Source of the DNA: Winogradskyella sp.
GTDB taxonomy: Bacteria; Bacteroidota; Bacteroidia; Flavobacteriales; Flavobacteriaceae
Direction: 5' to 3'
Length of the DNA: 33,688 bases
Assembly: GCA_030149175.1 (NCBI GenBank)
Contig: JASBSA010000128.1
Coordinates: 1 to 33,688, forward strand
Below, in pieces: positions 8,935-16,684 of this stretch (its first letter is position 1; the number at the start of each line of letters is the position of its first letter). The notes under the pieces are model-generated. The model made no database searches. It was not told the DNA's origin and was given only the letters and a program-made list of their open reading frames with translations. A program made the translations under genes and the position numbers.

Positions 8935-9903
8935 ATGCAAAGACGTTTTTTAGACTATCTTATTATAACTTTTAAAGGTGTAGCAATGGGAGCTGCAGAT
9001 GTAGTACCTGGTGTTTCTGGTGGTACAATAGCCTTTATTTCTGGTATATACGAAGAACTTATTGAAAGTATAGACAAAGTAAATTTTGGTGTTTTTAAAG
9101 TATGGAAACAACAAGGCTTTAAAACCGCTTGGAAATCTATCAATGGCTCATTCCTTTTGGCATTATTTTCAGGAATTGCTATTAGTATTTTGTCCTTAGC
9201 CAAACTTATAAAATGGCTTTTACATAACGAACCCGTTTTATTATGGTCCTTCTTTTTCGGACTTGTTTTAGCTAGTATCCTTTACACTGCAAAACAGATA
9301 AAAGGTTGGTCACCAAAAATTATTTCGGCCATTATAGCGACCTCAGTATTATCTTATTATATAACTTTAGCTGAGCCGTTTGCTTCGCCAGATAGCCCAT
9401 TTTATTTATTATTCTGTGGATTTATTGCCATAATCGCCATGATTTTACCCGGTGTTTCTGGAGCATTTATACTTCTTATTTTGGGGGCATACCAAACGGC
9501 AATTGATACTGTTAACAACTTAAGAGATGGTTTGCTTACTGGTAATATGGAACTATTTAAAGATGCACTTTTAAAATTCGTATTATTAGCAATTGGCGCT
9601 GTAGTTGGATTAAAAGTATTCTCTAAAGCACTGAACTGGATGTTTAAACATCAAAAAAATCTAACGCTTGCTATCTTAACGGGTTTTATGATAGGCTCTC
9701 TGAATAAAATATGGCCATGGAAAAAAATTCTTAAAACCAGAATTAATTCTGAAGGCGAAGAAGTAACCTTGTTAGACCAAAGTATTTTACCCTCATCTTA
9801 TCAAGGAGATAATCAAATAATTTTAGCCATCATCTTTATTGTTGTTGGGTTTGCTACAATCTTAATTTTAGAAGGCTTAGGGAATAAAAAGAATAAAATC
9901 TAA
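8935..9903 (+). CDS. DUF368 membrane protein (PopT-like polyprenyl-phosphate transporter), copy 1
   Basis: A 322-aa integral membrane protein with about eight hydrophobic helices and the family hallmark repeated twice: GAADVVPGVSGGTIAF near residue 22 and MILPGVSGAFILLILG in the middle, reflecting an internal inverted duplication. DUF368 proteins have been implicated as undecaprenyl-phosphate translocases (PopT), returning the lipid carrier for peptidoglycan and polysaccharide synthesis. This is family knowledge, not shown here. The TAA stop and the ATG of the second copy overlap by one base (TAATG), so the pair is almost certainly translated together. C-terminal KNKKNKI is a basic cytoplasmic tail. 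Confidence 0.87.
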   Translation: MQRRFLDYLIITFKGVAMGAADVVPGVSGGTIAFISGIYEELIESIDKVNFGVFKVWKQQGFKTAWKSINGSFLLALFSGIAISILSLAKLIKWLLHNEPVLLWSFFFGLVLASILYTAKQIKGWSPKIISAIIATSVLSYYITLAEPFASPDSPFYLLFCGFIAIIAMILPGVSGAFILLILGAYQTAIDTVNNLRDGLLTGNMELFKDALLKFVLLAIGAVVGLKVFSKALNWMFKHQKNLTLAILTGFMIGSLNKIWPWKKILKTRINSEGEEVTLLDQSILPSSYQGDNQIILAIIFIVVGFATILILEGLGNKKNKI

Positions 9904-10922
9904 TGCAAAGTACCAGAACTTTTAAAGATCGTATTTTTTTGGTCATAAAAGGGCTGGCAATGGGAGCTGCAAATAAAGTTCCGGGAGTTTCTGGTGGAGT
10001 TGTTGCCTTTGTTGCAGGTTTTTACGAAGAGTTTATTTACTCACTTCAACGTGTTAATAAAACAGCATTCAAATTACTCTTTAATGGTCGTTTTAAAAGT
10101 TTTTACCAATACGTAAATGGTAAGTTCTTAGGACTTTTATTCTTAGGAATGATAGTGAGTTATTTTAGTGTTTCTAAAATTTTAGATTACCTTATCGTTA
10201 ACTACGAACTCTATGTATGGAGTGCATTTTTTGGTATGATACTAGGCTCTATCTATTATATAAGTAAAGATTTTAAAGCCTGGAATAGTAAAACTGTTAC
10301 AGCTCTAATACTTGGTGCTGTCGTTGGTCTGAGCATTAGTTTTTTAGATCCTGCAAAAGAAAATGATAATCTTTGGTTTGTGTTTTTTTGTGGTATTATT
10401 AGTGTTTCTGGCATGACGCTTCCTGGGTTTTCTGGGTCGTTTATTTTAATTCTATTAGGCAATTATGTATTACTTCTTGTAGACTCTGTTAATGCATTAT
10501 ACGATACAATTTCAGATATTTTTACTGGTAATTTTGAATTCATAAAAAATGAAGCTAGAATAAGGATGCTTAAAGTTCTTGGTGTCTTTACATTGGGTTC
10601 TGTAACAGGTCTGGTAACATTTTCACATGTATTAAACTATATTTTACATCATTATAAAAATATTACACTAGCAACTATTGTTGGCTTTATTATTGGATCA
10701 CTTGGTGTGGTTTGGCCATGGAAAGAAACTATTTACAAAACCAATATGGACGGTAGCTTTATTTTAGACTCTACTGGCAAACAAGTCATTGCAAATTATA
10801 AGCGCTTTTTCCCTGAAGCCACTACAGAAACTTACATAGCAATTGCTTATATTGGCTTAGGAATTCTCATTGTTTTGGGATTAGAATGGTATGGACAACG
10901 CACAAGACAAATCAAAGTTTAA
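9903..10922 (+). CDS. DUF368 membrane protein (PopT-like), copy 2
   Basis: A 339-aa paralogue of the preceding gene, with the same layout of helices and end-loop (WPWKE, matching WPWKK in copy 1). The first hallmark reads GAANKVPGVSGGVVAF, so the Asp of copy 1 (GAADVVPG) is Asn here. The second reads MTLPGFSGSFILILLG, with Phe in place of Val. It overlaps copy 1 by one base at the start and aroE by 32 bases at the end. The role is inferred as lipid-carrier translocation, either as a heteromer with copy 1 or with different substrate preference. The overlaps argue for a tightly co-translated unit. Confidence 0.87.
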   Translation: MQSTRTFKDRIFLVIKGLAMGAANKVPGVSGGVVAFVAGFYEEFIYSLQRVNKTAFKLLFNGRFKSFYQYVNGKFLGLLFLGMIVSYFSVSKILDYLIVNYELYVWSAFFGMILGSIYYISKDFKAWNSKTVTALILGAVVGLSISFLDPAKENDNLWFVFFCGIISVSGMTLPGFSGSFILILLGNYVLLLVDSVNALYDTISDIFTGNFEFIKNEARIRMLKVLGVFTLGSVTGLVTFSHVLNYILHHYKNITLATIVGFIIGSLGVVWPWKETIYKTNMDGSFILDSTGKQVIANYKRFFPEATTETYIAIAYIGLGILIVLGLEWYGQRTRQIKV

Positions 10923-11649
10923 ATTCGGGTTGGTAGGAAAAAACATTTCCTACTCATTTTCTAGAGGATATTTTTCGGATAAATTTAAAAACGAAGACTT
11001 ACCCCATTCTTATGTGAATTTTGATTTAGAATCAATTGACGAACTAAAGGATATTATTGAAAATACTTCAAACTTAAAAGGTCTTAACGTTACCATTCCT
11101 TACAAAGAAGAAGTAATTCCGTTATTAGATAAACTAAATAAACGTGCCAAAAACATTGGAGCAGTCAATACCATAAGATTTAAAAAAGGAAAACTAATTG
11201 GTTACAACACTGATTTTTATGGCTTCAAGCACTCATTAAAACCTCATATAAAAAAATACCATAAACGCGCTTTAATTTTGGGTACTGGTGGAGCTTCAAA
11301 AGCCATTGCTTATGCTTTAAAAAAGCTTGGTATTAAATATCATTATGTGTCGCGTACCAAAAGGAAAGGTGTTACCTATACCTATTCTGAATTAACTGAG
11401 GGCATCATTGCTAGATATCAAATCATTATTAATTGTACACCAATTGGTACGTTTCCTAATGTAAATGAATGCCCAAATATTCCTTACGATGGTATAACAG
11501 ACAGACATATTTTGTACGACCTTATCTATAATCCTGAGGAAACTAAATTCCTTTATTGCGGAAAGATAAAAGGAGCTACAACAATAAATGGCTTAGAAAT
11601 GCTAAAAATACAGGCAGAAAAAGCTTGGGAGATTTGGAATAAGCAATAA
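10891..11649 (+). CDS. aroE: Shikimate dehydrogenase
   Basis: NADPH-dependent reduction of 3-dehydroshikimate to shikimate in aromatic amino-acid and chorismate synthesis. The 252-aa length is normal to slightly short. The shikimate site shows SYSFSRGYF (20-28), NVTIPYK with catalytic Lys72, GAVNT (90-94) and the catalytic Asp108 in YNTDFYG. The NADP Rossmann motif is LGTGGASKAIA (130-140). The chosen ATG lies 32 nt inside the upstream DUF368 gene. A later in-frame start would be needed to avoid overlap, but KFGLVGKNISYSFS must be retained, so the overlap is probably real. The link with the membrane pair is positional only. Confidence 0.95.
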   Translation: MDNAQDKSKFKFGLVGKNISYSFSRGYFSDKFKNEDLPHSYVNFDLESIDELKDIIENTSNLKGLNVTIPYKEEVIPLLDKLNKRAKNIGAVNTIRFKKGKLIGYNTDFYGFKHSLKPHIKKYHKRALILGTGGASKAIAYALKKLGIKYHYVSRTKRKGVTYTYSELTEGIIARYQIIINCTPIGTFPNVNECPNIPYDGITDRHILYDLIYNPEETKFLYCGKIKGATTINGLEMLKIQAEKAWEIWNKQ

Positions 11650-11758
11650 TTAGTGATTAGTAAAACTAAATTCTAATAAACTTTTATTCAAAGTCTTCAA
11701 CATTCTTATTATCCAACGATTAAACAATTACACAAATAAACTTCATCCCTTTATTTCC

Positions 11759-11789
11759 TTTGTAATTCAACGAGTTGTTAGTATCTTTA
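11759..11789 (+). promoter_or_regulatory. Putative Bacteroidota-type promoter for the DUF349 gene
   Basis: TTTG at 11759-11762, 19 nt, then TATCTTTA at 11782-11789. This fits TTTG-N19-TAnnTTTG except for the last base. It ends 24 nt before the ATG of the DUF349 gene. An upstream decoy ATG at 11807 runs into TGA after four codons. Confidence 0.5.
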
Positions 11790-11813
11790 ACCTCTTAATA
11801 AATATTATGACTT

Positions 11814-13775
11814 ATGTCTGAGAATGATAACCTGCAAGATGCAGACGGAAAAAAAGAAGTAGAATTAAAAGAGTCTACACCACAAGAAGAATCAACTCAA
11901 AAAGTTGCGGAGAATACAGAAGAGACAAATGACACTGAAACTGTTCAAGATTCTGAAAATGAAACAAAAGCAGACTCTGATGCACACTCAGAAATTGAAG
12001 CTTCTAATGCAGAAGATGCAGAAGATGAGTCTAATGCCGAGAGACATGATGTAGAAGAAAAAGACTACCATGCCATGTCAATGCAAGATTTGGCAGAAGA
12101 ATTAAACAGGCTTTTAAAGCATCATAAAATTCAGACTATATCTAAGCAAGTCAATGAAATTAAGGCAGAATTCAATGCGAAATTCAGCGAACTTTTAGAA
12201 GAGAAAAAAGAAGAATTTATAAACGATGGTGGCAACGAAATAGATTTTTACTATACCAACGATACCAAAAAATTATTCAATCAACTCTACAAAGATTATA
12301 AGCAATCCATAAGTTCTTACTATAAAGAGCGAGAACATAATTTAAAACAAAATCTAGAAAACAGATTAGCTATTATAGAAGACATTAAAGGTCTACTTTC
12401 GGTAGAAGAAAATATGGGCACAACCTATAAAACTTTTAAGGAACTTCAAGAAAAATGGCGCAATGCAGGACCAATTCCGAGAGATAAGTACAATAACGCT
12501 TGGAATACATACCATCATCACGTAGAGCGTTTTTACGATTTCTTGCATCTTAATAATGATTTGCGAGACATGGACTTTAAGCACAACTATGATCAAAAAT
12601 TAAAGATTATAGAGCGTGCCGAAGAACTTGCAAAAGATGACAATGTAAACCGCGCTTTTAGAGAGCTTCAAGTATTACACAAACTTTGGAAAGAAGAACT
12701 TGGACCTGTAGCTAAAGAGCATAGAGAAGAGATATGGGAACGTTTTAGCAATGCCACAAAAACTATTCATGACAAACGTCAGGCTTACTATGCAGATTTG
12801 GACAAAGCCTATGAGAAAAATCTTGAAAAGAAAGAAGAAATAATAGCAAAAATACAAGCCATTGCAGATGACAAAGCCAAATCTCACAGTGGTTGGCAAA
12901 AGAAAATAAAAGAAGTGGAAGCGTTGCGCGAAGCTTTTTTTAATGCCGGTAAAGTACCTTTAAAAGTAAACGAAGCCACTTGGGCAAAGTTTAAAGACAC
13001 AGTAAGAACTTTTAACCGTGGAAAAAACAAATTCTACAAAGATTTAAAGAAAGATCAATACGAGAATCTTCAAAAGAAAAAAGAACTCATAAAAATTGCC
13101 GAAGAAAACAAAGACAGTGAAGACTTTGCAGTCGTTACACCTTTAATGAAGAAAATTCAGAGCGATTGGAAAAAAATCGGTCATGTACCAAGACGCGATA
13201 GTGATAAAATTTGGAAACAGTTTAAAAATGCATGTAATCACTACTTTGATAGAATGCATGCACAACGAAAAGCTGAAAACCAGCATTTATATGACGCTTT
13301 TGATAAAAAAGTAAAGCTGCTTGAAGACTTAAAGGTAATGGAATTAAGTGGTGACAACAAAGCTGATGTTGAAGATTTAAAAACCAGAATTGCCGACTGG
13401 AAAGCTATTGGTCACGTACCGCAAAACAAACGCTACATTGATGGTAAATTTTATAAAGCTATTGATGATGCCTTCGACAGGCTGAAAATGGAAAAGTCTA
13501 AATTAGAAATGGTAAAATTTGAAAGCAAGCTTGAAAATTTAGCCAGTAATGAAAATGATACTAGGCTTTTAGATAACGAACAGAATTTTATCCGTAAGAA
13601 AATTGGCGAGGTAAAATCTGAAATAACTCAACTAGAAAACAACTTACAATTCTTTACCAACGTAGAATCTGATAACCCTTTAGTAAAAGATGTGCATAAA
13701 AATATTGCTAAGCACAAAAAGGAATTAGAAACTTGGAAGACTAAGTTATCTAAGTTACGAGGAATGTATAGTTAA
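11814..13775 (+). CDS. DUF349 repeat protein
   Basis: A 653-aa cytoplasmic, highly charged, mostly helical protein. The first 85 or so residues are an acidic, low-complexity and probably disordered tail. After that come about five DUF349-type units, recognisable by a recurring Trp/Gly/Pro turn: EKWRNAGPIP, KLWKEELGPVA, REAFFNAGKVP, DWKKIGHVPRR and DWKAIGHVPQN, each followed by an aromatic-rich helix (for example WKQFKNACNHYFD). The C-terminus is a coiled coil. The biochemical role of DUF349 proteins is not established to my knowledge. A small membrane-protein gene starts 3 nt after its stop. Confidence 0.88.
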   Translation: MSENDNLQDADGKKEVELKESTPQEESTQKVAENTEETNDTETVQDSENETKADSDAHSEIEASNAEDAEDESNAERHDVEEKDYHAMSMQDLAEELNRLLKHHKIQTISKQVNEIKAEFNAKFSELLEEKKEEFINDGGNEIDFYYTNDTKKLFNQLYKDYKQSISSYYKEREHNLKQNLENRLAIIEDIKGLLSVEENMGTTYKTFKELQEKWRNAGPIPRDKYNNAWNTYHHHVERFYDFLHLNNDLRDMDFKHNYDQKLKIIERAEELAKDDNVNRAFRELQVLHKLWKEELGPVAKEHREEIWERFSNATKTIHDKRQAYYADLDKAYEKNLEKKEEIIAKIQAIADDKAKSHSGWQKKIKEVEALREAFFNAGKVPLKVNEATWAKFKDTVRTFNRGKNKFYKDLKKDQYENLQKKKELIKIAEENKDSEDFAVVTPLMKKIQSDWKKIGHVPRRDSDKIWKQFKNACNHYFDRMHAQRKAENQHLYDAFDKKVKLLEDLKVMELSGDNKADVEDLKTRIADWKAIGHVPQNKRYIDGKFYKAIDDAFDRLKMEKSKLEMVKFESKLENLASNENDTRLLDNEQNFIRKKIGEVKSEITQLENNLQFFTNVESDNPLVKDVHKNIAKHKKELETWKTKLSKLRGMYS

Positions 13776-13778
13776 ATT

Positions 13779-13964
13779 ATGGACAACAAGCTATTAGGAA
13801 ACTTCATCATTGCTTTTCCACCTGCTGCTTATATTACCTATACCATTGTCATGAAAGAGCCAAATTCTGGTATAGATTGGACTTCCGTAGTTTTGTCAGT
13901 TTTAATTACAATGGTTAGTTATGCAATTGGAAAGAAAATAAAAAATAAAGGAGAAGCAGAATAA
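13779..13964 (+). CDS. Small two-helix membrane protein, unknown function
   Basis: A 61-aa protein with two predicted membrane helices (about LGNFIIAFPPAAYITYTIVM and VVLSVLITMVSYAIG) and a basic tail KKIKNKGEAE. I do not recognise the family. Support for it being real: it starts 3 nt after the DUF349 stop, has a normal ATG, shows a coherent membrane topology, and is followed by a strong terminator. It is probably co-translated with the DUF349 protein. Confidence 0.65.
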   Translation: MDNKLLGNFIIAFPPAAYITYTIVMKEPNSGIDWTSVVLSVLITMVSYAIGKKIKNKGEAE

Positions 13965-13988
13965 GAATTTCTTAAAAAATATAAAACC

Positions 13989-14019
13989 AAAACCCATCTG
14001 TTATTATCAGATGGGTTTT
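13989..14019. terminator. Bidirectional intrinsic terminator
   Basis: A perfect 12-bp stem AAAACCCATCTG / CAGATGGGTTTT with a 7-nt loop (TTATTAT). Both strands end in T-rich sequence, and the minus-strand side continues into further T runs. It ends the DUF349 operon and can also stop read-through from the convergent mazG unit. Confidence 0.85.
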
Positions 14020-14181
14020 GTCCTAACTAAACTAAATTAACCTTAATTACAACCGCTTAATAATAATTAAGATTTCCTACTAAGATTATAAAAACGTTTT
14101 GCTTTTATATACTTTATTTACGTGGGAAATTTCTGTTTGGATGTCTAGTATTTGATTTTTGGAGAATTTTAACATTATGAG

Positions 14182-14202
14182 ATTCTGAAACAAGTTCAGA
14201 AT
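14182..14202. repeat. Short dispersed hairpin repeat (GAACTTGTTTCAGAAT type)
   Basis: ATTCTGAA-ACAAG-TTCAGAAT forms an 8-bp stem just downstream of mazG. On the minus strand it reads ATTCTGAACTTGTTTCAGAAT, a string I recall as a common intergenic repeat in Bacteroidota genomes. There is no T run directly behind it, so it is not a typical terminator. Confidence 0.55.
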
Positions 14203-14214
14203 AACAACAACAAA

Positions 14215-14988
14215 TTAAAGTGACTTAGCCTCTTCCCAAAAAACATCCATTTCAGATAAGGTCATATCTTTTAGTTGCTTATTTAATTCTTTGGATTTAC
14301 GCTCTAGATACTGAAAGCGTTTTATAAATTTTTTATTGGTGCGCTCTAAAGCATTTTCAGGATTCACTTTAAGAAAACGAGCATAGTTTATCATTGAGAA
14401 TAGCACATCACCAAATTCACTTTCTATCCTATCTTGATTACCTTTAGCTATTTCTGATTTTAATTCTGCTAGCTCCTCCTCTACTTTTTCAAAAACTTGC
14501 TCTGGTTGTTCCCAATCAAAACCTACACCTGCTACTTTGTCTTGTATACGGTTTGCTTTTACCATGGCTGGTAAACTTTTGGGCACACCTTCAAGAACAC
14601 TTTTCTTACCTTCTTTAAGTTTAAGTTGCTCCCAATTACGCTTTACGTCTTCCTCATTCTCAACCTTTACATCACTATAAATGTGAGGATGACGATCTAT
14701 AAGTTTATCACAGATGCTATTACATACATCTGCGATATCAAAATTGTTTGTTTCACTTCCTATTTTAGAATAGAAAACTATGTGCAACAGCACATCACCC
14801 AACTCTTTTTTTACCTCATCTAAGTCATTTTCTAAAATAGCATCACCAAGCTCATAAACCTCTTCTATGGTGAGATGACGCAACGACTCCATAGTTTGCT
14901 TTTTATCCCATGGACATTGCTCGCGCAACTCGTCCATAATAACAAGCAAACGCTCAAAGGCTTTTAGTTGGGCAGTTTTATCCGACAT
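14215..14988 (-). CDS. mazG: Nucleoside triphosphate pyrophosphohydrolase MazG
   Basis: A 257-aa hydrolase that converts (d)NTPs to NMPs and pyrophosphate, cleaning the nucleotide pool. It has two tandem MazG folds. The N-terminal one carries CPWDKKQTMESLRHLTIEEVYEL with metal ligands Glu42, Glu43, Glu46 and the partner motif KKELGDVLLHIVFY (Glu62/Asp65). The C-terminal one has VEEELAELKSE ... ESEFGDVLFSMINYARF. Two-domain architecture and length match the E. coli-type enzyme. In some bacteria MazG influences (p)ppGpp levels; nothing here shows that. It is the last gene of the minus-strand run ruvX-def-DUF5606-mazG, but a 152-bp repeat-containing gap separates it from the DUF5606 gene. Confidence 0.95.
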   Translation of the reverse strand: MSDKTAQLKAFERLLVIMDELREQCPWDKKQTMESLRHLTIEEVYELGDAILENDLDEVKKELGDVLLHIVFYSKIGSETNNFDIADVCNSICDKLIDRHPHIYSDVKVENEEDVKRNWEQLKLKEGKKSVLEGVPKSLPAMVKANRIQDKVAGVGFDWEQPEQVFEKVEEELAELKSEIAKGNQDRIESEFGDVLFSMINYARFLKVNPENALERTNKKFIKRFQYLERKSKELNKQLKDMTLSEMDVFWEEAKSL

Positions 14989-15013
14989 TGTTAATTTATA
15001 GCTATATAAAATT

Positions 15014-15133
15014 CGTCAATTCGAGTGAATTTCATGATTGAAATGAATGAAATTTTTATCGAGAATAAGAATTTCTAACTTTGAAAATGTTCTCGATATA
15101 ATTCCTCATTCTTCGGAATCACTCGAACTGACG
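15014..15133. repeat. Nested inverted-repeat element between mazG and the DUF5606 gene
   Basis: The outer arms are CGTCAATTCGAGTGAATT (15014-15031) and the near-complement AATCACTCGAACTGACG ending at 15133. Inside sits a second pair, TATCGAGAA (15057-15065) and TTCTCGATA (15090-15098). The whole 120-bp unit can fold into a long cruciform or RNA hairpin. I recall CGTCAGTTCGAGTGA-type elements as dispersed repeats of flavobacterial genomes. The track ORF 15047-15241 across it is an artefact. Confidence 0.7.
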
Positions 15134-15140
15134 TCTGTAA

Positions 15141-15569
15141 TTATTCTTCTTCGTCCGAAGCTGTTACTTCTTCTTCAGTTTCAAGAGATTCTAAAAGATT
15201 GTTTTTATGAAGTAAATTGTACCACTGGACCACTTTTTTAATGTCTGATGCATATACACGATCTTCATCATAATCTGGTAAAACTTCGAAGAAATATTCT
15301 TCTAAAGTATCTTTTCCATCTTTATGGCTAATCGATGTTTGTTCGCCATTCTCTTTATCTTTAATCTTCTTAAGTACATCCTTTAAAGGTACTTCTTCTG
15401 TTAAAGTATAAATAGCGATTTCACTTAAGATACTAATGTTACTATGTGCACCTACAGTGATTCTCTTTTTATCTAATAAAGATTGTACAACAGCACCAGT
15501 TCTTGTCTGTGTCACAATTTCATATAATCCTGGCTTACCAGAAATGGCTAAAATTTTATCTAAGCTCAT
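15141..15569 (-). CDS. DUF5606 family protein
   Basis: A 142-aa soluble protein typical of Bacteroidota. The N-terminus MSLDKILAISGKPGLYEIVTQTRTGAVVQSL is the recognisable part. A small Sm-like or SH3-like beta domain is plausible for the first 70 residues, and the rest contains a conserved LEEYFFEVLPDYDEDRVYASDIKKVVQWYNLL helical motif. The C-terminus is acidic (ETEEEVTASDEEE) and likely disordered. Function is unknown. It lies 51 nt behind def on the minus strand, with a short dispersed repeat in the gap; the def-DUF5606 neighbourhood is positional evidence only. Confidence 0.85.
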   Translation of the reverse strand: MSLDKILAISGKPGLYEIVTQTRTGAVVQSLLDKKRITVGAHSNISILSEIAIYTLTEEVPLKDVLKKIKDKENGEQTSISHKDGKDTLEEYFFEVLPDYDEDRVYASDIKKVVQWYNLLHKNNLLESLETEEEVTASDEEE

Positions 15570-15583
15570 ATTATTTTTTGATT

Positions 15584-15608
15584 TGTCAGGCTGAGCGCAG
15601 TCGAAGCC
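15584..15608. repeat. Short dispersed repeat (TGTCAGGCTGAGCGCAGTCGAAGCC)
   Basis: A GC-rich 25-bp string in an AT-rich spacer between def and the DUF5606 gene. It can form AGGCT / AGCCT pairing with a T run on the plus strand. The string closely resembles GGCTTCGACTGCGCTCAGCCTGACA, which I recall as very widespread between genes of Bacteroidota. Confidence 0.65.
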
Positions 15609-15620
15609 TTTTTTATTATA

Positions 15621-16211
15621 TTAACGCTTTCTACTCATTGCAGGAAAACGCATTTTATAATCTATTTTAATTTTTCCTTTTGAAATGTTTGTTAACTTTC
15701 CTTTTATCAAACGTTTTTTAAACGATGATAGTTTATCGGTAAATAAAATACCTTCGATATGATCGTACTCGTGCTGAATGACTCTGGCGATTAAACCATC
15801 ATATTCTTCAACATGCGTTTCAAAATTTTCATCTTGATATTGAATTTTAATCTTCGGTTTTCTGAAAACATCCTCTCTTACATCTGGAATACTCAAACAA
15901 CCTTCATTAAAAGCCCATTCATCCCCTTCTTCTTCCAAAATCTGAGCATTAATGAATGTTTTCTTAAAATTCTTCATTTGCTCTCTATCTGCTTCAGATA
16001 AATCTTCATCTTCTGAGAAAGGTTCCGTATCCACCAAAAACAAACGAATAGGTAAACCAATTTGTGGTGCTGCTAGGCCAACACCATAAGCACCATACAT
16101 AGTCTCATACATATTCTCTATAAGCTCATCAAGCTTTGGATAATCTTTTTCGATTTCCTTAGCTTTTTTCTTTAATACAGCATCTCCATATGCAACTATT
16201 GGTAATATCAT
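15621..16211 (-). CDS. def: Peptide deformylase
   Basis: Metalloenzyme that removes the N-formyl group from nascent proteins. All three motifs are intact: GVGLAAPQ (residues 43-50), EGCLS with metal-ligand Cys105, and HEYDH with His147/His151 and catalytic Glu148. At 196 aa it is a normal length. An insert between motifs 1 and 2 (EPFSEDEDLSEADREQMKNF) is acidic and seems typical of flavobacterial forms. It lies 38 nt downstream of ruvX and may also have its own promoter. Confidence 0.97.
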   Translation of the reverse strand: MILPIVAYGDAVLKKKAKEIEKDYPKLDELIENMYETMYGAYGVGLAAPQIGLPIRLFLVDTEPFSEDEDLSEADREQMKNFKKTFINAQILEEEGDEWAFNEGCLSIPDVREDVFRKPKIKIQYQDENFETHVEEYDGLIARVIQHEYDHIEGILFTDKLSSFKKRLIKGKLTNISKGKIKIDYKMRFPAMSRKR

Positions 16212-16231
16212 AATTTTGTTGTTTTCGGGTG

Positions 16232-16239
16232 CAAAAGTA
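16232..16239 (-). promoter_or_regulatory. Putative minus-7 promoter box for def
   Basis: On the minus strand this reads TACTTTTG, matching TAnnTTTG, 20 nt upstream of the def ATG. Just upstream is a perfect palindrome AATTCTTA-TT-TAAGAATT (16241-16258) that overlaps the ruvX stop codon. No clear minus-33 box is visible. Confidence 0.4.
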
Positions 16240-16249
16240 CAATTCTTAT

Positions 16250-16663
16250 TTAAGAATTTGAAGCTAAATAACTTTGCAATATCAAGGTTGCACTAATTTC
16301 ATCTACAAGTGCCTTATTTTGTCTTTGTTTTTTCTTTAAACCACTATCTATCATGGTTTGAAACGCCATCTTAGAAGTAAAACGTTCATCTACACGCACC
16401 ACAGGAATTTGTGGAATTTCTTTTTGCAGTTTTTCTAAAAACTTTTGAATATGCACTTCACTTTCTGATGCAGTATTATCCATTTGTTTTGGCTCACCAA
16501 CTACAAATTTTTCAACATCTTCGGTGGCAACATAAGTTTTTAAATACTGTATAAGTTCTTTTGTTTCAACTGTAGTTAAACCCGAAGCAATAATTTGCAT
16601 TGGGTCAGTGACCGCTAATCCTGTTCTCTTTGTACCATAATCTATGGCTAAAATTCTTCCCAT
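16250..16663 (-). CDS. ruvX: YqgF/RuvX-type putative Holliday junction resolvase
   Basis: A 137-aa RNase H-fold nuclease family member, named for Holliday junction resolution and also linked to pre-16S rRNA processing in E. coli (YqgF). The first catalytic Asp is in LAIDYGTKRTGLAV (Asp8). The second acidic site is in VVGEPKQMDN, and the third in VRVDERFTS plus DEISATLILQSYL. The length matches the family. It heads the minus-strand cluster with def. The start is placed directly behind a strong TATCTTTG box, which suggests almost no 5' leader. Confidence 0.94.
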   Translation of the reverse strand: MGRILAIDYGTKRTGLAVTDPMQIIASGLTTVETKELIQYLKTYVATEDVEKFVVGEPKQMDNTASESEVHIQKFLEKLQKEIPQIPVVRVDERFTSKMAFQTMIDSGLKKKQRQNKALVDEISATLILQSYLASNS

Positions 16664-16668
16664 TGTTG

Positions 16669-16676
16669 CAAAGATA
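16669..16676 (-). promoter_or_regulatory. Minus-7 promoter box for ruvX, leaderless spacing
   Basis: The minus strand reads TATCTTTG, then CAACA, then ATG. This is a full TAnnTTTG match, only 5 nt from the start codon, so transcription would begin at or very near the ATG. Confidence 0.6.
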
Positions 16677-16684
16677 GTGTAATA

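Noticed and set aside
15047-15241. Plus-strand ORF of 64 aa over the mazG/DUF5606 spacer
   Set aside because: It lies within the nested inverted repeat and the antisense of the DUF5606 gene, and has no protein-like features.
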